Below, one piece after another: positions 24,101-39,719 of a stretch of 64,000 nt of DNA. The notes under the pieces were generated by a model. The model was given only the letters and a program-made list of their open reading frames with translations. It was not told where the DNA came from and made no database searches. Source of the stretch: Hymenopus coronatus. Its lineage: Eukaryota; Arthropoda; Insecta; Mantodea; Hymenopodidae. The number at the start of each line of letters is the position of its first letter. Within the stretch, counting starts at the first letter, position 1. The stretch is from contig CM060883.1 of NCBI GenBank assembly GCA_030762935.1, forward strand, positions 94,773,501 through 94,837,500, in the 5' to 3' direction. The position numbers were made by a program, and so were the translations under genes.

Positions 24101-27100
24101 ATACTATAAATGTGTAATGGGTATATTACTATAATATACTTGTGTCCAATGCATATTAATACACTATAGCTGTGTAAATAGGTATAACACTTTACTATAA
24201 CTGTGTCAATGGGTATATTACTATACTATGAGTGTGTCCATGGGTATAATTCTATACTATAACTGTGTCCATGGGTATATTACTATAATATAGCTGTGTC
24301 CGTGGGTATATTACTATACTAAATGTGTCCATGGGAATATCACTATAGTGAAGCTGTGTCCGTGGGTATATTACTATACTATAAATGTAACCATGGGATT
24401 ATTACTTTGCTATAAATGTGTCTATGGGTATATTACCATAGTATAAATCTGTCCATGGGTATATTACCTTACTATAAATGTGCACATGGGTATATTACTA
24501 TATTATAAATGTGTCCATGGGTATATTGCTATACTCTAAATGTGTCCGTGGGTATATTATTATATCGTAGCTGTGACCATGGGTTTATTACTATACTGTA
24601 AATGTGACCATGGGTATATCACTATACTATAAATGTGTACATGGGTATATTACTATACTATAACTGTGCCCATTGTATATTACTATACTATAACTGTGTC
24701 CATGGGTATATTACTATAGTATAACTTTGTCTATGGATATATTACTATACTATAGCTGAGTCCATGGGTATATTTCTATATAATAATTGTGCCCATGGGT
24801 ATATTGCTATACTATAACTGTTTCCATGGGTATATTACTATAATATAGCTGTGTCCATGGGTATATTACTATACTATAAATATGACCATGAGAATATTAC
24901 TATATCTATAACTATGTCCATGGGTATACTACTATACTATAAATGTTTCTTTGGGTATAAAACTCTACTATTAATGTGTCCATGGGTATATTACTCTAAT
25001 ATAAATATGCCCATGGGTATATTACCATACTTTTACTGTGTCTATGGGTATATTACTATCCTATAGCTGTGTCCATGGGTATATTACTATATAATAACTG
25101 TGCACATGGCATATTACTATACTATAGCTGTATCTATGGGTATATTACTATACTATAAATGTGTCCAAAGGTATATTACAATACTATAAGTGTGTCCTTG
25201 GGTATATTACTATACTATAACTGTGCTCATGGGTATAAAATTACACTATGCCTGTGTCCATGGGTATATTACTATACTATAGCAGTGTATATAGGTATAT
25301 CACTATACTATAACTGTGCCCATGGGTATATTACTAAACTTTAACTGTGCCCTTGGGTTTAGCACTATACTATAACTGTGTCCATGGGTATACTATTATA
25401 AAATATCTGTGTCCATGGTTATATTACTTTAACATAACTGTATCCATAGGTAAATTTATAAACTCTAACTGTTGACATGGGTATTCACTATACTATAACT
25501 GTGTCCATGGGTATTTTACTATACTATAATTGTGTCCATGTGTACATTAATATTCTAAAACTATGTCCATGGGTATATTACTATACTGTAGCTGTAATTA
25601 TAGGTATATTACTAAACTATAATTGTGACCATGGGTACATTACTATAAAATAAATGTGTCCATGGTTATATTACTATACTATAAATGTGTGCAGAGGTAA
25701 ATTACTATACAATAAATGTGTCCATGGTTATATTACTATACTATAAATGTGTCCATGGGTATATTACTATACTATAAATGTGTCCGTGGGTATATTACTA
25801 TACTATAAATGTGTCCGTGGGTTTATTACAATACAATAAATGTGTCCATGTGTATATCACTATACTATAACTGTGCCCATGGGTATATTACTATACTATA
25901 ATCGTGCCCTTGGGTATATCGCTATACTCTATTTGTGTCCATGGGTATATTACTATAAAATAACTGTGACCAAGGGTATATTGCTATACTATAACTGTGT
26001 CCATGGGTATAATACTATACTATAGCTGTGTCCATGGGTATATTACTATACTATAAGTGTGTCCAAGGGTATATTACTATAGTAAAATGTGTCCATTTGT
26101 ATATTACTATACTATAAATGTGTCCATGGGTGTATTACTATACTATAGCTGTGTCCATGGGTATATAACTAAACTGTAGCTATGTCCATGGGTATATAAC
26201 TATACTCTAAATGTGTCCAAGGGTATACTATTATACTATAGCTGTGTCCGGGTATATACTACTATACTATAAATGTGTCCATGGGTATATTGCTTTACTA
26301 TAAATGTGTCCATGGGTATATCACTATACTATAAATGTGTCCCTTGGTATATTATGATACTATAAATGTGTCCCTTGGTATATTATGATACTATAAATGT
26401 GTCCATGTGTATATCATTCTACAATATCTGTGACAATGGATATATTACTATACTATAACTGTGTCCGTGGGTATGTCACTATACTATAAATATGTCCATG
26501 GGTATATAACTATACTATAACTGTGTCCATGGGTATATTACTATACTATAAATGTGTCAATGGGTATATAACTATACTATAAATGTGTCCATGGATATAT
26601 TACTGTACTATAAATGTGTCCATGGGTATATAACTGTACTATAAATGTGTCCATATGTATATTACTATACTATAAATGTGTCCATGGTTATATAACTATA
26701 CTATAAATGTGTCCATGGGTATATAGCTATATTATAAATGTGTCCATGTGTTTATTACTTTACTATAAATGTGCCCATGTGTATATAACTATACTATAAA
26801 TGTGTCCATGGGTATATTACTATACTATAGCTGTGTCCGTGGGTTTATTACTTAACTATAAATGTGGCCATGGGTATATTACTATACTATATATGTGTCC
26901 ATGGGTATACTCCTTTACTATAAATGTGTCCAAGGGAATATTACTTCACTATAAATCTGTCTATGGGGATATCACTATACTATAAATATGTGTTTGGGTA
27001 TTTTACTATATTATAATTGTTTCCATTTGTATATCACTATATTATAACTGTGTCCATGGGTATATTACCATGCTATAAAGGTGTCCGTGGGTATATTACT

Positions 27101-29453
27101 ATACTATAACTGTGTCCATGTTTATATTACTATACTATAAATGTGTCCATGGGTATAAAACTATACTATAAATGCGTCCTTGGGTATATTAATATACTAT
27201 AAATGTGTGCATTGGTATATTACTATACTATACATGTTTCCATGGGTATATTACTCTAGTAAAAATGTATCCATGGGTATATTACTATACTTTAACTGTG
27301 TTCTGGGTATATTATTATACTATAGCTGTGTCCATGGGTGTATTACTATATAATAACTGTGTCTATGGGTATATTACTATACTATAGCTGTGTTCGTGGG
27401 TATAATACTATACTATAAATGTGTCCATGGGTATATTACTATACTATAATTGTGCCCATGGGTATATTATTATACTATAGCTGTGTCCATGGGTATATTG
27501 CTATACTAGAGCTGTGTCTTTGGGTATATTACTATATTATACCTGTGTCCATGAGCATATTACTATATAATAATTGTGCCCATGGGTATATTACTATACT
27601 ACAGCTGTATCCATGGGTATATTACTATTCTATAAATGTGTCCAATGGTATATTACAATGCTATAAGTGTGTCCTTGGGTATATTACTATAATATAACTG
27701 TGCCCATGGGTATATTATTATACTATAGCTGTGTCCATGGTTATATTACTATACTATAGCTGTGTCCATGGATATATTACTATACTATAGCAGTGTATAT
27801 AGGTATATTACTATACTATAACTGTGCCCATGGGTATATTACTATACTATAACTGTGCCCTTGGTTATATCACTATACTATAACTGTGTTCATGGATATA
27901 CTACTATAAAATAACGGTGTGCATGGGTATATTACTTTACCATATCTGTGTCCATGGGTATATTACTATACTATAACTGTGTACATGGGTATATTAATAT
28001 ACTATAACGGTTCAGATGGGTATTCAATATACTATAACTGTGTCCATGGGTACTTTACTATACTATAATTGTGTCGATGGGCACATTACTATTCTATAAC
28101 TATGTCCATGGGTATATTACTATACTAAAGCTGTGTCTATAGGTATATTACTATACTATAATTGTGTCCATGGTTATATTACTATACTATAACTGTGTCC
28201 ATGGGTATATTACTATACAATAACTGTGTCCATGGGTATATTAATATACTGTAAATGTGTCCAAGGGCATATTACTATAGTATATCTGTGTCCATTTGTA
28301 TATTAATATAATATAAGTGTGTCCATGGGTGTAGTACTATATTATAGCTGTGTTCATGGGTATATAACTGTACTATAGCTGTGTCCATGGGTATATAAAT
28401 ATACCTTAAAATGTGTCCATGGGTACACTACTTTACTATAAATTAATACATGGGTATATCACTATACTATAACTGTGTCCATGGGTATATTACTATACTA
28501 TAAGTGTGTAGATGGGTATATTACTCTACTATAACTCTGACAATTGGTATATTACTATACTATAGCTGTGTCCGTGGGTACGTTACTCTACTATAACTTT
28601 GTCCATGGGTTTATTACTGTACTATAAATGTGTCCATGGGTATATAACTATATTATAAATTAATACATGGTTATAATACTGTACTATAACTGTATCCATA
28701 GGTATATTACTATGCTCTAAATGTGTCCATGGGTATATTACCATACTATAACTGTCCATGTGTACATTACTATACTATAGCTGTGTCCAATGTATATTGC
28801 TATACTATAGCTTTGTCCATGGGTATATAACTATACTATAAATGTGTCCATGGGTATATTAGTTTACTATGAATGTGTCCATGGGTATATGACTATACTA
28901 TATATGTGTCCATAGGTATACTACTTTATAATTAATGTGTCCAAGGGTATATTACTTTACTATGAATGTGTCCATGGGGATAATACTATACTATAAATAT
29001 GTCCTTGGGTATATTATTATACTATAAATGTGTCTATGTGTATATTACTAATCTATAACAGTGACCATGGGTATGTTACTATTCTATATCTGTGTCCGTG
29101 GGTATAACACTAATCTATATCTATGTCCATGGGTATATTGCGATACTGTAGCTGTGTTCTTGGGTATATTACCATACTATAGCTGTGTCCGTGGGTATAT
29201 TATTATAGTATAACTGTGTCCATGGGTAAATTACTATACTATAGCTGTGTTCGTGGGTTTATTACTATACTGTAAATGTGTGCATGGGTATATTACTATA
29301 CCATAAATGTGTCGATGGATATAGTACTATATTATAAATGTGTCCATGGTTATATTACTATACTATAACTTTGTCCATAGTTATATTAATATACTATAAC
29401 TGTGTCCGAGGGTATATTACTATACTATAACTGTGTCCAATGTATATTACTAT

Positions 29454-31635
29454 GAATAAATAAGTGTATTTATTAATAAAGCAAGATCATACATACAATT
29501 TCAACAGTCGCACGGGTTCACAGACCGTACGTGCTTTTGTAATACACATTACAAGCAATATTAAAACAACAACCACAACAAAGAATTAGAAGAGTAAACA
29601 CGAAAATATAAAGACAAAGGAAATACACAGTCAAAAGAAATATTAAACAACAATAAAAATTAAGAGTGAATCCGAAAATAAAGATACAAAGATATTCAAA
29701 TATAGCAATTTAATTTTACAGCACAGAGTACACCTTTATAAATGCACCCTCTTAGCATAGATAATTACACTTAAAAGACATATATACACATAATATACAC
29801 AACCCTAGCACAACAGTGACCTAAGTATGATATAATATACATGTATGTAGAACATTGTAGTCAATTTTGTTTAGTTGATCTTATCCCCACCCCTTCTCTA
29901 TTGGCAGCCTCCTCAGATCTCAGCTGTCTTGCTTTAAGTATAAATTTACCGAGCCGTTCCATGTTTTCCGTGTCTGCCAGTAGCGTCCAACATGCTTCTA
30001 TCCCTACATTCGCAGTGGTAAAAAATCGCGGCAAATATTTTTCCCGCCATTCATCCGTACCCCTACATCTTGCCAAGATGTGAGTCCACGACTCTTCCTC
30101 CTCGCAAATGGGACAGATTCTTATACCATTCTCGTCAGAAATTTTCGTGCTCCTCCATGCTCCTAGTCTAATCCTCGCGAGCCCCTCTCTAATGAGTTTG
30201 GTACCTGTTTTGATGTATTGCTCCATACGCCACTTCGATTTCAGCCCAGACTGTACTTCTAATGAGACCTTCTCTGTGCATTGCGCAATTATTTGCTGTC
30301 TGTCAATATCACAGAGACGTTTCTTAATTTTTCTCCAAATACTTCGCCTGTTTTCCTGCCCCGCCATCCAAATGTCTCCCATCCCAATGGTTTCCAACCC
30401 TTTCTTTAATTTTGATGCCCACGTCAAATTACCTTCCATTCGCAACTGTTCACGGTAGCAGATTGCCCCAATTAGAGATTGGTTTCCGTGAACGTTTCTC
30501 ATCCAAAATTTAACTTTTCTGATTTTGCACTCTATCGTTTCACTATGTACCCCGAATTCCCTCATTATTCCGCAGTTTGCCGTAACCCTCCCTACACCCA
30601 GAATTCTTTTCAAAAATTGGGTCCTCACTTGATCCAGATTCCCTGTTTGTTCCCACCCCCATATTTCTCCTCCGTATGTCATCGTGGATCTAACTGTCGC
30701 TCCGTATACAGTTTCCATTAAGGTTATGGAGATATTCGGAATTCTGCAGCGTATCCGGAGAGCTTCCGCCGCTTTCACCCTTGCCTTGTGTTTCGTAATG
30801 TCAATGTGTTTTGTCCATTTTCCGTTCATTGTATATGTGAGTCCTAAGTACACAAAGGATTTAACATTGTCCAGTATCTGTCCTGCATATGTCCAAGTCT
30901 CCTCCCTGCTATAAACACAACACTTTTTGAAAGTCATTGCCTTAGTCTTATTCACATTAACTGTAAGTAGCCATTCATCGCAATAGTTCTTAAGTTTGTC
31001 CAGTCCTCGTTGCAATCCGTTTACTGTCGTAGAGCACAATACTAAATCGTCTGCGTATAAAAGTGTTGGGATCTGCAAATCCCCTACTACTGGTGCTTGA
31101 ATATTCTCTGCTATCATTGTATCAGTAATATCATCCACAAAGAGATTAAATAGCAAGGGAGATAAAATACAACCCTGCCTCACTCACCTATAGCTTCGGC
31201 AGCTTTCGGACGCACTGTTTCTGTCGTACTTCACACAGAATTGGACATTTTGATATATTGCCTGCAATGCTTTAACCATTTTACTTGATAACCCCTTTCT
31301 GCCTAGTTTGTACCATAATGCATTTCGATTGATAGAGTCAAATGCCTTCTTAAAGTTCACAAAAGCACAATGAAGCTTTCCCCGCTTAACTAACAGTTGC
31401 TTCGTCCTTAAAGTGTCTAATATAAAAGCGGCATTTATGGAACTGTGTCCTTCTCTGAAACCCATTTGAAATTTTGAAATTTGCCAAATTTAGATTCCCA
31501 GTCCTTTATCCGGCTATATAACACTCTACAATAATTTTTTTCCATAATTGGCAACAGAGCAACCCCCCTATAGTTATCCGGATTTCCAATAGTTCCCTAC
31601 CCTTTATAAATAGGATGAATAATGCCCTTTCCCCA
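29454..31635 (-). mobile_element. 5'-truncated non-LTR retrotransposon (LINE) inserted in the minisatellite
   Basis: This 2.18 kb insertion splits the 31 bp array. On the minus strand it starts inside the reverse transcriptase domain (KGIIHPIYKG-like, at about 31630) and ends with a 3' UTR and an AT-rich tail (TTTATTAATAAATACACTTA, then TTTATTC). The flanks repeat GTATATTACTAT (29442-29453 and 31636-31647), a 12 bp target-site duplication drawn from the minisatellite. Truncation at the 5' end and the target-site duplication are hallmarks of target-primed reverse transcription. There is no long poly-A. Confidence 0.93.
29861..31465 (-). pseudogene. LINE reverse transcriptase / ORF2 C-terminal part, one in-frame stop
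   Basis: RNA-directed DNA polymerase of a non-LTR retrotransposon. The upstream part (31465-31187) reads FREGHSSINAAFIL and AFVNFKKAFDSINR, the palm region with the first catalytic Asp. A TGA at 31186-31184 interrupts. The frame then continues to 29861 with RQGCILSPLLFNLFVDD and the catalytic LLYADDLVLC (YADD at about 31057-31046). A thumb region follows, and near the C-terminus a zinc-binding-like CPICEEEESWTHILARC (C-x2-C-x7-H-x4-C). Upstream of 31465 the frame is shifted, but PIYKG and NPDNYRGVALLPIMEK can still be read (about 31530-31610). Apart from the TGA and that shift the frame is open for 533 codons, so the copy is young. The clade is not certain: Jockey/CR1/L1-like groups are all possible. 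Confidence 0.93.
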
Positions 31636-34600
31636 GTATATTACTATACTATAGCTGTGTCCATGGGTATATAACTATAACCTAAATGTGTCTATGGGTA
31701 TATTACTATACTATAACTGTGCCCATGTGTATATTTCTATACTATAAATGTGTCTATGGGTATATTACTATACTCTATATGTGTCCAAGGGTATATTAGT
31801 ATACTATAACTGTGTCCGTGGGTATATAACTGTATTAAAACTGTGCCCATGGATATATTACTATACCATAGCTGTGTCCATGGATATATTACTATACTAT
31901 AGCTGTGTCCACGGGTTTATTACTATACTATTACTGTGTCCATGGGTATATTACTATACTATAACTGTGCCCATGTGTATATTACAATACTATAACTGTG
32001 TCCAAGGGTATATTACAATACTATAACTGTGTCCAAGGGTAGATTACTATATTATAACTGTGCCCAGGGGTATATTACTATACTATAACTGTGCCCATGG
32101 GTATATTACTATACCATCGCTGAGTACATGGGTATATTACAATACTATAGCTCTGTCCACTGGTTTATTACTAAACTATAACTGTGTCCATGGGTTTATT
32201 ACTATACTGTAACAGTTACCAGGGGAGATCACTACACTATACATGTGCCCAGGGGTATATTACTATACTATAACTGTAGCCATGAGTATATTACTATACT
32301 ATTACTGTGCCCATGGGTATATTACAATACTATAGCTGTGTCCAAGGGTATATTACTATACACTATCTGTGTCCATGGTTATATTACTATACTATAACTG
32401 TGTCCATGGGTTAATTACTATACAATACCTGTGTCCATGGGTATATTACTATACTATAACTGTGTCCATCGGTATGTTACTGTACTATAACTGTGTTCAT
32501 GGGTATATTACTATACTATAAATGTGTCCATGGGTATATCACTATACTATACATGTGTCCATGGTTATATTACTGTACTATAACTTTGTCCATGGGTATA
32601 TTAATATACTATAAATGTGTCCAAGGGTCTATTACTATACTATAACTATGTCCATTTGTATATTACTACACTATAAATGTGTCCATGGGTGTATTACTAT
32701 ACTATAATTGTGTCCATGGGTATATTACTATACTATAGCTGTGTCCGTGGGTATACTACTATACTATAAGTGTTTCCATGGGTATATTACTTTACTATAA
32801 ATGTGACCATGAGTATATCACTATATTATAAGCGTGTCCATGGGTATATTACTTTAATATAATTGTGTCCATGGGTATATTACTATACTATATATGTGTC
32901 CATGGTTATATTACTATATTATAACTGTGCCCATGGGTATATTAATATACTATAAATATGTCCATGGGTATATCACTATACTATAACTGTGTCCATGGGT
33001 ACATTACTATGCTATAAATGTGTCCGTGGGTATATTACTATACTGCAGCTGTGTCCGTGGGTATTTTGCGATACTATAGCTGTGTCAATGCGTGTATAAT
33101 TGTTCTACAGCTGTATCCGTGGGTATATTACCATACTGTAGATGCGTCCATGGATATATTACTACACTATACCTGTGTCCTTGGGTATATTACTATACTA
33201 TAACTATGTCCATGGGTATATCTTATACTATAACTGTGTCCATAGGTATATAGCTATACTATAGCTATGTCCGTGGGTATATTACTATACTATAAATGTG
33301 TCCATGGGAATATCACTATATTAAAGCTGTTACTATACTATAAATGTAACCATGCGAATATTACTTTACTATAAATTTGTCCATGGGTATATAACTACAC
33401 TATAAATGTGTCCATGGGTATATTACTTTCCTATAAATGTGTCAATGGGTATTTTACTATACTATAAATGTGTATGGGTATAGTACCATAGTATAATGGT
33501 GTCCATGGGTATATTACTTTACTATAAATGTGAACATGTGTATATTATTATACTATAAATGTGTCCATGGGTATATTACTATACTCTAAATGTGTCCGTG
33601 GGTATATTACCATATTATAACTGTGCCCATAGGTATATTACAATACTGTAAATTTATCCAAGAGTATATTACTATACTATAACTGTGCCAATGGGAGTAT
33701 TACTATACTTTAAATGTGTCCATGGGTACATTACTATACTATATATGTGTCCATGGTTATATTACAACACTATAGCTGTGTCCGTGAATATATATCTATA
33801 CTAAAACTGTATCCATAGGTAAATTACTATACTATTAATGTGTAATGTCAGTATTACTACACTATAACTGCGTCCATGGGTATATTAATATACTATATCT
33901 GTGTCCATGGGTATATTACTATACTATAAATGTGTCCATGGATACATAACTATATAGAAAATGAGTACATGAGTATATTACTATACTATAACTGTGTCCA
34001 TGGGTATATTAGTATACAACTGTGTCCATGGGTATATTACTATACTATAAATGTGTCCATGTGTATATCAGTATACTGTAACTGTGACCATGGGTATATT
34101 ACTATACAATAGCTGTGTACGTGAGTATATCACTATACTATATCTGTATCCATGGGTATATTGCGATACCATAGCTGCGTCCTTGTGTATATTACTATAC
34201 TATAGGTGTGTCCATAGGTATATTGCTATAGTATAACTGTATCCATAGGTTTTTTACTATACTATAGTTGTGTTCGTGGGTATATTATTATACTATAAGT
34301 GTGTGCATGGGTATATTACTATACTATAAATGTGTCCATGGGTTTATTACTATACTATAACTGTGTCCATGGGTATATTTCTGTACTATAGCTGTTTCCG
34401 TGGGTATGTTACTATACTATAGCTGTGTCCGCTGGTATATTACCATACTATAGCTGTGTCTGTATATTACTATACTATAACTGTACGCATTGGTATATTA
34501 CTATACTATAACTCTGTCCATTGGTATATTACTATACTATAAATGTGTCAATGGGTATATAACTATACTATAACTGTGTCCATGGATATATTACTAAACT

Positions 34601-35401
34601 ATAAATGTGTCCATGGGTATTTCACTATACTATAAATGTGTCCATTGTTTAATTACAATACTATAGCTGTGTCTATGGGTATATTACTATACTATAATTG
34701 TGTCAATGGGTAAATTACTATTCTATAACTGTGTCCATGGGTATATAACTATACTATAACTGTGTCCATGGGTATATAACTATACTCTAAATGTGTCAAT
34801 GGGTATATAATTATACTTAGGCTGTGTCCGTATATATATATTACTATACTATAAATGTGTCCATGGTTATATTACTTTACTATACATATGTCCATAAGTA
34901 TATTACTATACTTTATAATGTGTACATGGGTATATTACTTTACTATAAATGTGTCCATGGGTATATCACTATACTATAAATATGTCGCTTGGTATATTAC
35001 TATACTATAAATGTGTCCATGTGTATATCACTCTGCTAAAGCTGTGACAATGGGTATATCACTATAATATAGCTTTTTCCGTGGGTATGTCACTATACTG
35101 TAAATATGTCCATGTGTACGTTACTATACTATAACTGTGTCCATTTGTATATCACTCTACTATAACTGTGACCATGGGTATATTACTATACTATAGCTGT
35201 CCCCATGTGTATATCACTATACTATAGCTGTGTCCATGGGTATATTACTATACTATAAATGTGTTCATAGGTATATTACTAAACTATAAATGTGTCCATG
35301 GGTATATTACTATACTATAACTGTGTCCCTAGGTATATTGCTATACTATAACTGTGCCCATGGGTATATTACTAAACTATAACTGTGTCCATGGGTATAT
35401 T

Positions 35402-38400
35402 ACTATAAACTAACTGTCTCAAAAGGTATATTACTATAGTATAACTGTGTCCATGTGTATATTACTTTAACATAACTGTGTCCATGAGTATATTACTATA
35501 CTATAACTGTGTCCATGGGTATATTACATAACTATAAATGTGTTCATGGGTATATTAGTATACTAATACTGTGTTCATGGGTATATTACAAAACTTAAAC
35601 TGTGTCCTTTAGCATATTACTATAGTATAACTGTGTCCATGGGTATATCACTATACTATAAATGTGTCCATGGTTATATTACAATACCATAACTGTGTCC
35701 AAGGGTATATTAATATAGAATAACTGTGTCAATGGGTATATTACTATGCTATACCTGTTTCCATGGGTATGTTACTATACTATAACTGAGTCCATGGGTA
35801 TATTACTGTACTGTTAATGTGTCCAAGGGTATATTACTATGCTATTAATGTGTCCATGGTTATATTTCTATACTATAACTGTGTCCATGGGAATATTAAT
35901 ATACTATAAATGTGTCCAAGGGTGTATTTCTATACTATAGCTGTGTCCATTTGTATATTACTATACTATAAATGTTTGCATGGGTGTATTACTATACTAT
36001 AGCTGTGTCCATGGGTATATTACTATACTATAGCTGTGTGGGTGGGTATATTACTATACTATAAATGTGTCCATGGGTATATTACTTTACTATAAATATT
36101 TCCATGGCTATATTACTTTACTATAAATGTGACCATGGGTATACCATTATACTATAAATGTGTCCTTGGGTATATCACTCTACTATAACTGTGACCATGG
36201 GTATATTACTATACTATAGCTGTGTCCGTGGGTTATCACTATACAAACGCAGTGTCCGTGGGTATATTACGATACTATAGCTGTGTCCTTGGGTATATTT
36301 TATACTATAGCTGTGTCCTTGGGTATATTACTATACTATAGCAGTGTCCATGGGTATATTACTATACTTAGCTGTGTTCGTTGGTATACTACTATACTAT
36401 AAATGTGTCCTTGGGTATATTACTATAATTTAGCTGTGTACAAGGGTATGTTTCCATACTATAGCTGTGTCCATGTGTATATTACTATCCTATAACTGTG
36501 TCCATGGTTATATTACTATACTATAACCATGTTCATGGATATATCAATTTACTTGAACTGTGTCCATGGGTATATTAATATATTATATCTGTGTCCATGG
36601 GTATATTACTATGCTATAACTATGTCCATGGTTATATTACTATACTGTAAATGTGTCCATGGGTATATTTGTTTACTATAACTGTGTCCATGGGTATAAT
36701 AGTATACCACAACTGTGTCCATGGGTATATCATTATACTATTACTGTGTTCATGGGTATATTACCATACTATAACTGTGTCCATGAGTATATTACTATAC
36801 TATACCTGTGTCTTGGGGTAGATCACTATACTATAAATGTGAATATGGGTATATCACTATACTATAAATGTGCTCATGGTATATTACTATATTATTACAT
36901 GGCCATGAGAATATTACTATATGATGTGTGTGTCCATGGGTATATTCCTATACTATAAATGTGTAGATGGGTATAATACTATACTATAACTGTGTCCATG
37001 GGAATATTACTATACTATAACTGTGTCCATGTGTATACTACTATTCTATATCTGTGTCCATGGGTATACTACTAAACTATAGCCGTGTCCATGGGTATGT
37101 TACCATACTTTAGCAGTGTCCATTTGTATATTACTATACTATAACTGTGTCCATGGGTATATTACCATGCTATAGCTGTGTCTATGGTATATTACTATAC
37201 TATAATTGTGTCCATGGTTATATTACTATACTATAACTGTGTCCTTTGGTATATTACTATACAAGAACTGTGTCCATGGGTATATTAGTATACTATAACT
37301 GTGTCCTAGGGTATGTTTCTATACTATAACTGTGTCCATTGGTATATTACTATACAATAACTGTGTCCATGGGTATATCAGTATTCTATAAATGTGTCCT
37401 AGGGTATGTTACTATACTATAACTGGGTCCATGGGTATATTACTATACTATAAATGTGTCCATGGGTATATTACTATACTATAAATGTGTCCATTGTTAT
37501 ATTACTATACTATAACTGTGTCCATGGGTATATTAATATACTATAAATGTATCCCAGTGTATATTACTATACAATAACTGTGGCCATTTGTATATTACTA
37601 TACTATAAATGTGTCCATGGGTGTATTACTATACTATAGCTATGTCCATCGGTATATTACTATACTATAGCTGTGTCCATGGGTATATAACTATACTCTA
37701 AATGTGTCCATGGGTATATTAATGTACTATAGCTGTGTCCGTGTATATATTACTGTACTCTAAATGTGTCCATGGGTATATTGCTTTACTATAAATGTGT
37801 TCATGTTTATATTACTATAATTTAAAATGTGATCATGGGTATACTACTTTACTATAAATGTGTTCTTGGGTATATTACTATAGTATAAATGTGTCCATGT
37901 GTATATCACTCTACTATAACTGTGACCATGGGTATATTACTATACTATAGCTGTCCCCATGTGTATATCACTATACTATAGCTGTGTCCATGGGTATATT
38001 ACTATACTATAAATGTGTGCATGGGTATATTACTATACTATAAATGTGTCCATGGGTATATTACTATACTACAATTGTGACCCTAGGTATATTGCTATAC
38101 TATAGCTGTGTCCGTGGGTATATTACTATACTATTGCTGTGTCCGTGGGTGTATTTCTATAGTATAGCTGTGTCCATGGGTATATTACTAAACCATAACT
38201 GTCCCCATGGGTATATTATTATACTATAACTGTCCGAATGGGTATATTACTATACTATAAGTGTGTCCATGGGTATCTTACTATATTATAATTGTATCGA
38301 TGGGTATATTATTCTATTATAACTAAGTCCATGGGTATACTTCTATACTATATCTGTGTCCATGAGTATATTACTATACTATAAATGTGTCCATGGGTAT

Positions 38401-38950
38401 ATTATTATACTCTAAATGTATCCGTGGGTATATTACTATACTATATATATCCGTGGGTGTATTACTATACAATAAATGTGTCCTTAGGTATATTGTTATA
38501 CTATAAATGTGTCCGTCGGTATACTACTATACTATAAATCTGTCCTTGGATATATTACTATACTATAAATGTGAACATGGGTATATTACTATACTATAAA
38601 TGTGTCCATGGGTATATTACTATACTATAAATGTGTCCATGGGTAAATTACTATACTATAAATGTGTCCATGGGTATATTACTATACTATAAATGTGTCC
38701 GTGGGTATATTACTATACTATAAATGTGTCCGTGGGTTTATTACAATACAATAAATGTGTCCATGTGTATATCACTATACTAAAACTGTGCCCATAGGTA
38801 TATTACTGTACTATAATCGTGCCCTTGGGTATATCGCTATACTATATTTGTGTCCATCGGTATATTACTATAAAATAACTGTGACCAAGGGTATATTACT
38901 ATAATATAACTGTGTCAATGGGTATAGTACTATACTCTAACTGTGTCCAT
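35402..38950. repeat. Higher-order block, copy 1 (pairs with 41038-44680)
   Basis: Unusual unit variants recur in the same order 5.6-5.8 kb downstream. ACTAACTGTCTCAAAAGG is near 35410 and 41046; AATGTTTGCATGGGTG is at 35971 and 41731 (shift 5760); TCATGTTTATATTACTATAA is at 37801 and 43593 (shift 5792). The shift grows from 5636 to 5760 because of a 124 bp extra duplication in the second copy. Confidence 0.85.
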
Positions 38951-39719
38951 GGGTATATTACTTTAGCATAACTGCTACCATGGGTATATAATTATAATAT
39001 AACTGTGTCCAAGGGTATATTAATATACCTTAACTCGTCACATGGTTATATCACTATTACTATAACTGTGTCCATGGGTATTTTACTATAAACTAACTGT
39101 CTCAAAAGGAATACTACTATAGTATACCTGTGTCCATGCGTATATTGCTTTAACATAACTTTGTCCATGGGTATATTACTATACTATAACTGTGTCCATG
39201 GGTATATTACATAACTATAAATGTGTCCATGGGTATATTACTATACTATAACTGTGTTCATGGTTATATTACTCAACTTAAACTGTGTCCATTAGTATAT
39301 TACTATAGTATAACTGTGTCCATGGGTATATCACTATACTATAAATGTGTCCATGGGTATATTATATTACTATAACTGTGTCCATGGGTATATTACTATA
39401 CTATAAATGTGTCCATTGTTATATAACTATACTATAACTGTGTCCATGGTTATATTAATATATTATATATGTATCCAAGGGTATATTACTATACACTAAC
39501 TGTGTCCATTTGTATATTACTATACTATAAATGTGTCCATGGGTGTATTACTATACTATAGCTGTGTCCATCGGTATATTACTATACTAAATGTGTCCAT
39601 GGGAATATAACTATACTCTAAATGTGTCCATGGTTATATTACTGTACTATAGATGTGTCCGTGTATATATTACTATACTCTTAATGTGTCCATGGGTATA
39701 TTGCTTTACTATAAATGTG

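Larger units (their letters stand above)
16005..29453. repeat. 31 bp minisatellite array, left block
   Basis: Head-to-tail units of about 31 bp run in one orientation. Each has TGTGTCCATGGG, then TATATTACTATACTATA, then AA or AG plus C or T before the next unit. Common variants are CCGTGGG or GCCCATGGG for CCATGGG, and CTATAAATG, CTATAACTG or CTATAGCTG at the joint. Each unit contains GTATATTACTATAC, which can fold as a 5 bp hairpin (GTATA/TATAC) with a TTAC loop. The units form a higher-order pattern of about 100-104 units (about 3.1-3.2 kb): for instance 16401 and 19890 match, and 17481, 20849 and 24037 share a motif. It is interrupted by an AT tract and a SINE. Confidence 0.97.

Noticed and set aside
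30108..30914. Plus-strand frames inside the LINE
   Set aside because: They are antisense shadows of the reverse transcriptase frame, with no recognisable domain.
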